Below are positions 58,503-64,000 of a stretch of DNA of 64,000 nt, piece after piece. Within the stretch, counting starts at the first letter, position 1. The number at the start of each line of letters is the position of its first letter. This stretch comes from Bostrychus sinensis. Its lineage: Eukaryota > Chordata > Actinopteri > Gobiiformes > Eleotridae. The notes beneath the pieces were generated by a model. It did not search any database, was not told the origin of the DNA, and saw only the letters and a program-made list of their open reading frames with translations. The stretch is taken from NCBI GenBank assembly GCA_020698575.1, contig CM036243.1:28999403-29063402 (forward strand). Direction: 5' to 3'. The translations under genes were made by a program, and so were the position numbers.

Positions 58503-59977
58503 CTGGAAAAGATGGAAAAAAACAACATGCTAAGGCCTGAGTGCACTTTTTAGGATTTTTAGAAGCAGTAGTTTCCATCAACGTTACAGCATTTTACCAG
58601 AACGTGAAAATCTGCTATCAGTGTGCTAAAATAAGGCCTAGTAATAAAGTTAGTACGTGTTAGTAAGTGAGTACGTCAAGGCTTTGGGATGGGTTAAGTC
58701 CGGTGCTTTTCAAAGATCCCAGTATCTGGACAGCTGAACAAAGACAGGAGGGAGATATGAGGCGCTCTGGCTTGAGTTCGGGCAAGGGACACGCCAAGTC
58801 CTAGTAATGGTGCAGGTAAATCACAGAGAAGACTGTGGTGAAAGCAACAACTGAACCAACGCATGGTTTGTGCAGCCTACTTATGTTATGTATTCAGTCA
58901 AATCTGTCTGTTAAGAAATGTGTCTCCATGTAACTGCATAAGAAACATCATCATCCTAACCTGTTTTGAACATTATCTGGCCTTAAAAGTATTACATTTT
59001 CTTTACCTCGGTCTTGAAATATCAAATTGGGGACGTCTAATTCGAGTTTTTTGGTGTTTGTACTTGTCAAAAAATACTTCAGGTTAATATTTTGTAAGTC
59101 ACAACTGAGAAAGAGAGAGCTGAATGTGAATTTGGCAACAATCTATCAATAGTGGTTTTACAAAAATGTTTAAGTCACCCACTCAAATGTGCCTTTGTTT
59201 AGGACGTTTTTGAGAGCCAAGACTACTTGGCTACAGGCATATTTGTTGTAAAAAACCTCCCTGCAATACAATAAATGCTGTTACTACTAAACTTTATGAT
59301 TCCATTTTGAGGATTTTCAAAGCAGAACTGGATATATTTCACCTGTATTAGACTTTGTAAATAAAACCAATGAGTTTCAGAGAGTAATACGTTTTATTAG
59401 TGTAACATTTATACAGATTATTCTTCTTTCGGCAGCAATCCTGGCATTAAATTGTGTTCTAAGTGGCATTAAAAAGTCTTAAAAAGGTCTTCACAACACC
59501 TAGAGCTACGCTGTATAATAAAATGAATTAAACGATTACTTTTGTAAGCACTGAGGAGAGAGAACACCACTAACTGCCTTAGATATTTTTCCCCTTGCTG
59601 TTATTCTACAAAACCATTAACTAAATCTTGTGCAGCAGATGTGCACTTGTTCCAGTAATATGTTAATAGCTTCTTTGTACAGCAGACTCAGTAGAAACTG
59701 TACATAATGTGAGCTTTACACAGAGGATGTGTTCACAAACAGTTGTCGGTTCTCAGTCATCCACATAAATCCACAGAAGGCTGCTGGTCGTAACACATGA
59801 GGTTATGATCACCAGTAATAGGCAGGTGGTCATAATGTTATGCCTGATCGGTGTAAAGTGGGGATACTCACAACTAAAATGTGCCAAACACAACAGCAGT
59901 CTCAGTTCTCAGTCATCCAGGTGCTTATCAATGAAAAGGTTTAAAAAAAGAAGGCATCTGGATAAAGTCTTCTAAAT
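58503..59977. other. sorcs1 intron, no gene recognised
   Basis: 59805-59860 has GGTCATAATGTTATGCCTGA, one end of the 55168-type Tc1 family. Nothing else supported. Confidence 0.5.
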
Positions 59978-60701
59978 CAGTGTTTCCCAACCAGGGGTAC
60001 GGGACCCCTAGAGGTACGTGAGCAGTTTACAGGGGGTACTTGGAATGATTTCATAATTTTATAAGAAAATATTTGCAATTTTTCCATATAAAACAATTGA
60101 AACTTATGATTGATTTAAAAAAAAAAAATATTGATTGAAATTAGGTGAAACTACTAGAAATATTATTTGAATAGGCTTATTATAAAGCTTGTTACAAAGG
60201 AGAGTTATTTAAATTATTATTTTTCTTTAATTTTTATTAGTTTTAGTTTTTTGTTAGTAAAATGACAAGGCAAGATTATTTGTATAGTACTATTCATACA
60301 CAGTGTAATTCAAAGTGTTTCACAGGAAAAAAGACAAGATAAAAGTATATAGACAAGAATTACATGACAGTTGTCATAAATACAGTATATACAAATATAA
60401 TAAAAAAGTAAATGCAATTGATGCTTATATTGTTATGTTTTATATATTATTTTTAAATGTTTTATTTTTAGTATTATTTTATATGTATTGTTATTTTAAA
60501 GAGATTATATTTGTATCTTAATTTAATTTTCAAAGCAAAAAACTGCAGGAGAATTAGCTTTGACAATAAAGTAAGTGTAAAATGTCTTTGTACTGATAAA
60601 CCACTCTATGATCACTTTTGGAAAAATTAACAATGAATGATGGGGTACTCGCGGGATGAAAAAAAGCCCAAGGGGTACGCAAAAAAGGTTTGGAACCACT
60701 G
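59978..60701. mobile_element. hAT-type element enclosing a LINE tail
   Basis: Left CAGTGTTTCCCAACCAGGGG, right GGTTTGGAACCACTG; flanks TTCTAAAT / ATCTAAAA are a worn 8-bp duplication. Inside, 60265-60345 is an L2-type LINE 3' tail on the minus strand. Confidence 0.8.
60265..60345 (-). mobile_element. L2-type LINE 3' tail
   Basis: GGCAAGATTATTTGTATAG, then TAATTCAAAGTGTTTCACAG, read in reverse, is the usual fish L2 end. Confidence 0.65.
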
Positions 60702-62640
60702 ATCTAAAAAACAACCTTTGTCCAGATGCATTCCTTTTGTGACCTTTTAAGTTTTGGATCGAGCCTGTAGCTGTTTGTAGACATATCCCAGACAGTCAGA
60801 AAGTGTCTGCTGTAATTCTCTATTTCCTGTTTGGCACCTGATACAGTCTTTTTGTTAAAATCCTATCATTGTTTAAAAAAAAAAAAGCATTTAGTTACAC
60901 TGCTAAATCCAGTTGTTAATCATTGGGCTTATTTAAGTGTTGGTTTAAGATTACACTCACAATGTAGTTAAGAGCTTGGTGCGTGCTTACATTTAATCGT
61001 ATTAATTTTACTTAAAACCAGATTAACTTATTAGTGCAAAATTTAAGTTAAACAATGACTCAAATGGCTTTAAAATCCAAATTTTGCCGCTGCACTAGGC
61101 CCTTAAAAGGAAAACAGGGATGACAAAGACAGATCAGCTCTTCCTCAGGCAAATTCAACTGGAAATGAGATACAGACGACTGCAGCGTGACACTCACTTA
61201 AAAGATGACTGATGCTCCTCAAACAAAGACAGATGGAGGATGTGCTTTTGAAACACAACGCCAAACTGCTCTTTATGTTTCTGCATTTCCGTGTGCTGCC
61301 TTGAAAAAAAATATAACGCAGCAGTTGTTTGTCCTACAAATTAAAAGCCCGAGCCTCGCTGCATCCCCCAAAATGATAGGGACAAATTGGCCCAATTAAT
61401 GCGACACGCGCACAGATGCAAAAAGTGTTGTGATTGTTAATGAAAGCTATTAGGCCAGCTGATTTATAGTTGATGGTGCTTATTCCAAGAGCTGCTCCAC
61501 TCGAGAGACCTGCATACATGAGAACGCAGCATAAAGAGGAAAATAATAAAAAAAGATAATTCATTCTGCAGGTTACAGTATTTGTGTGGAACTACAGTCG
61601 GGATATAAAGAGTAGATGGATGCAAAAGCTGCTTTGCCATTGAAAAAACGATGGCCTTTGACATCCAACAGTGACACACCTTCTGTAAAAAAAAAAATCA
61701 GTGCAGTGTGCAGTGAATGCATAGACCAGGATGCATTGTGTTGTAGTTTGCACTTTGTGAAAGAAGCCTCCACTTTGCATCTCAAGCCTGTTCTCCTTGA
61801 TCTTATATCTTTTAATCTGGGACTTAATGTCTCCTGTAACCTCCAGCCTTCAGATATTCATGCATATTTTTATCTATGTTTTCAAAAGATTATTTTATGT
61901 GTCTTTATTAAGAAGGTTAAGCTGCTGACCTATTAACACGATGTATGTTTCATCTGAAAGTTGTATTTTACCTTTACAACATTGCAGAGGTTTAACTTAA
62001 CATGGTGCATTAAAAGATAGCCTTGATCTTTTCCCTTCCACATTCGCTACAGCAAAGCATCTGCCTCACTTTGGTATAGGTTTATGACAATTATCCAGGT
62101 TTGGGACCAGCACAAAAAGCCCTGGGGCTCGATAAGTTTGGTATGGAATGTGTGAACAGTGTGACGCAAAGAACAGTGTGGAAAGTGCAAAAAAGGCAAA
62201 ATGGGTCACAGTTTACTTCCAAATGAACTGGTGGTGTCACAAACAAACTTAAGGTAAAGTGCCTTGTTAGTGTTTAGTGCAAGGATAAGTTGGATTTACA
62301 GGAAAGAGGGAATAAAACCACAACATTTGTTTTGGTTCAATCAAAGCAATTTCCCAACCAGTCAGGTGAGTTTTAATCCACACGCTCTGCAATCAAAATG
62401 TGTTTCTTAATAAAAGTTCACTCTGTTGTGTCGTTTGGTCCTAAGTGGATCAGAAAGAAACCAAACTGAACATTTTCTGTTTTGGTCAGAAATAACACAA
62501 GCAGGGTACAAGTTAAAACAGTGTTAGTAGACTTTTATTCATTTATTTATCCATGCACCAACAGATTTGAAAACACACGCAAAATTTTGAAAACACTCCC
62601 ACAAATTCAGCTCACTTCTGTCCAATCACAATCAAGCACT
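60702..62640. other. sorcs1 intron with a possible conserved noncoding block
   Basis: About 61200-61520 is non-repetitive and carries homeodomain-type words (GCCCAATTAATGCGAC, TTGTTAATGAAAGC). No exon found. Confidence 0.35.
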
Positions 62641-62644
62641 TAGG

Positions 62645-63110
62645 CAGTCATTTTTGCTGAAGTGTTTCCAAATTTTTGAGCGTGTTTCGGAATTTGTGTG
62701 TATATTTTTAAATGCGTGTACGTGCTTTTGAATTTGTCTGCGTTTAAAATTTGTGTGTGTGTTTTTAAATATATGTGCATGTTTCCAAATGTGTGTCCGT
62801 GTTTCTGAATTTGTGTGTTTCTGAATTTGTGTGTGTGTTTTTAAACATGTGTATGTGATTTTGAATCTGTGTGCATGTTTTTAAATTAGTGTGCATGTTT
62901 CTGAATTTGTGCGTTTTAAAATGTGTGTTTGTTACCAAATTTGTGTGCGTGTTCCTGAATGTTTGTGTTTCTGAATGTGTTTTTAAAATTGTGCATTTTT
63001 ATATTTTGTGCGCGTTTCCAAATGTGTGTGCATCTTCAAATTTGCGTGTATGACTTTGACTTGTGTGCATGTTTCAGTTTTTGTTTGTGTGTTTTTGAGT
63101 TTGTTACTGT
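62645..63110. repeat. Degenerate GTGTGTTTTTGAATTT minisatellite
   Basis: Tandem units of about 20-28 bp alternating GTGTGCATGTTT with CTGAATTTGTGTG or CCAAATGTGTGTG. Short frames in it are rich in Cys, Val and Phe as a by-product. Confidence 0.9.
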
Positions 63111-63620
63111 GACCTGCCCTTCAGAGCCACTGTGTGGAACAAAGAGTACACTGGCCTGTAATTCCATGTACCTGGGTTATTTATAGATCAAGACCTAAAC
63201 ATCATTAAGTTTAAAGGCCCAATGAGTTTTTGAGAATGTGAAAATGTAAAAAAAAAAAAAAAAAATGTATTGTTTATTTTGTTTATTGTCAGATTGTCAC
63301 ATTCCCTTTAGTTTTTTCAGTCTTTTTTTTCCTTGCTGTTTTGTAGTGTAAGAAGTTGGAATTTGTATCTTTTTTGTTGGACCTGTAGCTGCATAATTAG
63401 TTTTACTCATATACAAAGGGCAAAAAGAGAAAGAAACAGGCAGTGTAAGTTTAAATCTAGGTAAAACTTGTGGATGACCCTTTAATTTAATACTGGCATC
63501 CATATCAAGTTCAAGTTGTAATGCCATAATTTTGTTTTTAGCAAGGAAATAGATAAAAGGTAAAAAGAAGAAGAAAAAAAACTGTTACTGCTTAAGAGAA
63601 AAGTCAGAATTCAAACTCAC

Positions 63621-63754
63621 CACTCAAAGTCAGCCTCGGTGCAGTCACACGGCGCCGACGACATGGCCAGAGCGAAACTCTTCCCCATCACGCAGCGGGA
63701 CAGCGGCTTGAGCTTCCGGTAGATCCTCTTGGCTCCCATGAGGCACGGCTCGCC
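63621..63754 (-). CDS. sorcs1: sorcs1 exon a: 10CC cysteine-rich end of VPS10 domain
   Basis: The first coding exon seen in the window (134 bp, enters in phase 0). It reads GEPCLMGAKRIYRK, then a segment with further cysteines, ending CDCTEADFE plus two bases of a Cys codon. Cysteine spacing fits the 10CC module after the VPS10 propeller. The acceptor is ctgcag|GGC after a pyrimidine-rich tract and the only AG nearby; the donor is TG|gtgagt. The split Cys codon is completed by the next exon (TG|T), which confirms the junction. Confidence 0.93.
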
Positions 63755-64000
63755 CTGCAGGTCCCATTTTAGAACGGAGAGGTGAGTCACACAGAGCAGG
63801 TGTATTTTTTATTTTATTTTTGTGCTTTTGCAACACTTGTCCCCCATAAACAACAAAGACGCTCCGCTCTGCCGCGTGTGCCGGAGCGAGCAGCATGTGT
63901 GGAGAAAAACATTGGTATAGCTTGTTGAGGCTTCCTGCTGTAAAAGTCTTGTATGTGTCATAGCTTCCAATGCAATGTTACTGAGATTTTTTTAGTTTTT
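63755..64000 (-). other. sorcs1 intron running off the right edge
   Basis: Ends in the polypyrimidine tract before exon a. The next upstream exon is outside the window. Confidence 0.7.

Larger units (their letters stand above)
7287..63754 (-). other. sorcs1: sorcs1 gene, partial: C-terminal half in 12 coding exons
   Basis: SorCS1 is a type I membrane receptor of the VPS10-domain (sortilin) family that sorts neuronal cargo between the surface, endosomes and Golgi. The 12 exons join in phase and give 513 residues and a stop. The blocks YRKVVSNNCT, NKEVN-TAVLWPSQVGT, ATGV---LLVTVLPGLPT, HSGSAMLMLLSVV-GLAVFVIYKFKR and IPG-NVYAQMQNEKEQEM match vertebrate SorCS1 better than SorCS2 or SorCS3, as recalled from the families. 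Order: cysteine-rich tail of the VPS10 domain, PKD region, membrane-proximal domain, transmembrane helix, cytoplasmic tail. The propeller exons, start codon and promoter lie beyond the right edge. Intron 41000-14401 is 26.6 kb; the others are 1.6 to 5.1 kb. Two apparent one-base insertions disturb the exon at 53716-53904. Confidence 0.95.

Noticed and set aside
62871..63186. Cys-, Val- and Phe-rich frames
   Set aside because: A by-product of the GTGTGTTTTTGAATTT minisatellite.
63755..63790. Extension of sorcs1 exon a upstream through WDLQ, which resembles WQLHSQ of SorCS1
   Set aside because: No AG acceptor exists upstream in the pyrimidine tract, and ctgcag|GGC gives an intact junction. The resemblance is probably chance.
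1..64000. CRISPR arrays, operons or bacterial-type defence systems
   Set aside because: Intron-containing vertebrate DNA. The tandem arrays are minisatellites without spacer structure.

Overview
The window looks like intron-rich chromosomal DNA of a ray-finned (teleost) fish. The evidence is one vertebrate neuronal receptor gene split into small exons by AT-rich introns, and a dense mix of fish-type transposon remnants (hAT, Tc1, piggyBac, pogo-like, Penelope-like, L2-type LINE tails, SINE-like repeats). The species cannot be told from the sequence.

The only clear host gene is sorcs1, on the minus strand. Twelve coding exons, from about 63754 down to the stop codon at 7287, encode the C-terminal 513 residues: the end of the VPS10 cysteine-rich region, the PKD region, the membrane-proximal domain, the transmembrane helix and the cytoplasmic tail. 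Phases agree at every junction. The total (1542 nt, 514 codons including the stop) works only if two single extra bases in exon 53716-53904 are discounted; both lie in G runs and may be assembly errors. The VPS10 propeller lies beyond the right edge. Introns run from 1.6 to 5.1 kb, except one of 26.6 kb (14401-41000).

That long intron is an accessory region. It holds a Tc1 remnant (18031-19198), a hammerhead-ribozyme-like motif with a decayed second copy about 590 bp away, an unrecognised acidic 263-codon ORF (21133-21924) with a promoter-like upstream region, a piggyBac-type element (23333-24524), a hAT-type element (24819-25923), and a broken second copy of the acidic ORF (26498-27198). Further right come two 5'-truncated Penelope-like elements with their own target-site duplications, a damaged THAP-domain gene (29233-31459), and a convergent damaged gene of the fish 'P2X7-like' family (33541-34581).

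The other introns carry short non-autonomous DNA transposons, many with exact ends and target-site duplications. Three loci share one 'CTAAACCAGG'-type minisatellite, and two of these sit inside elements with hAT-like ends. There is also a foldback element with a perfect 47-bp hairpin at its core, a 0.9-kb ACT-repeat tract, and a three-level transposon nest at 56270-57310. The leftmost 7 kb is downstream of the sorcs1 stop and holds no recognised gene.
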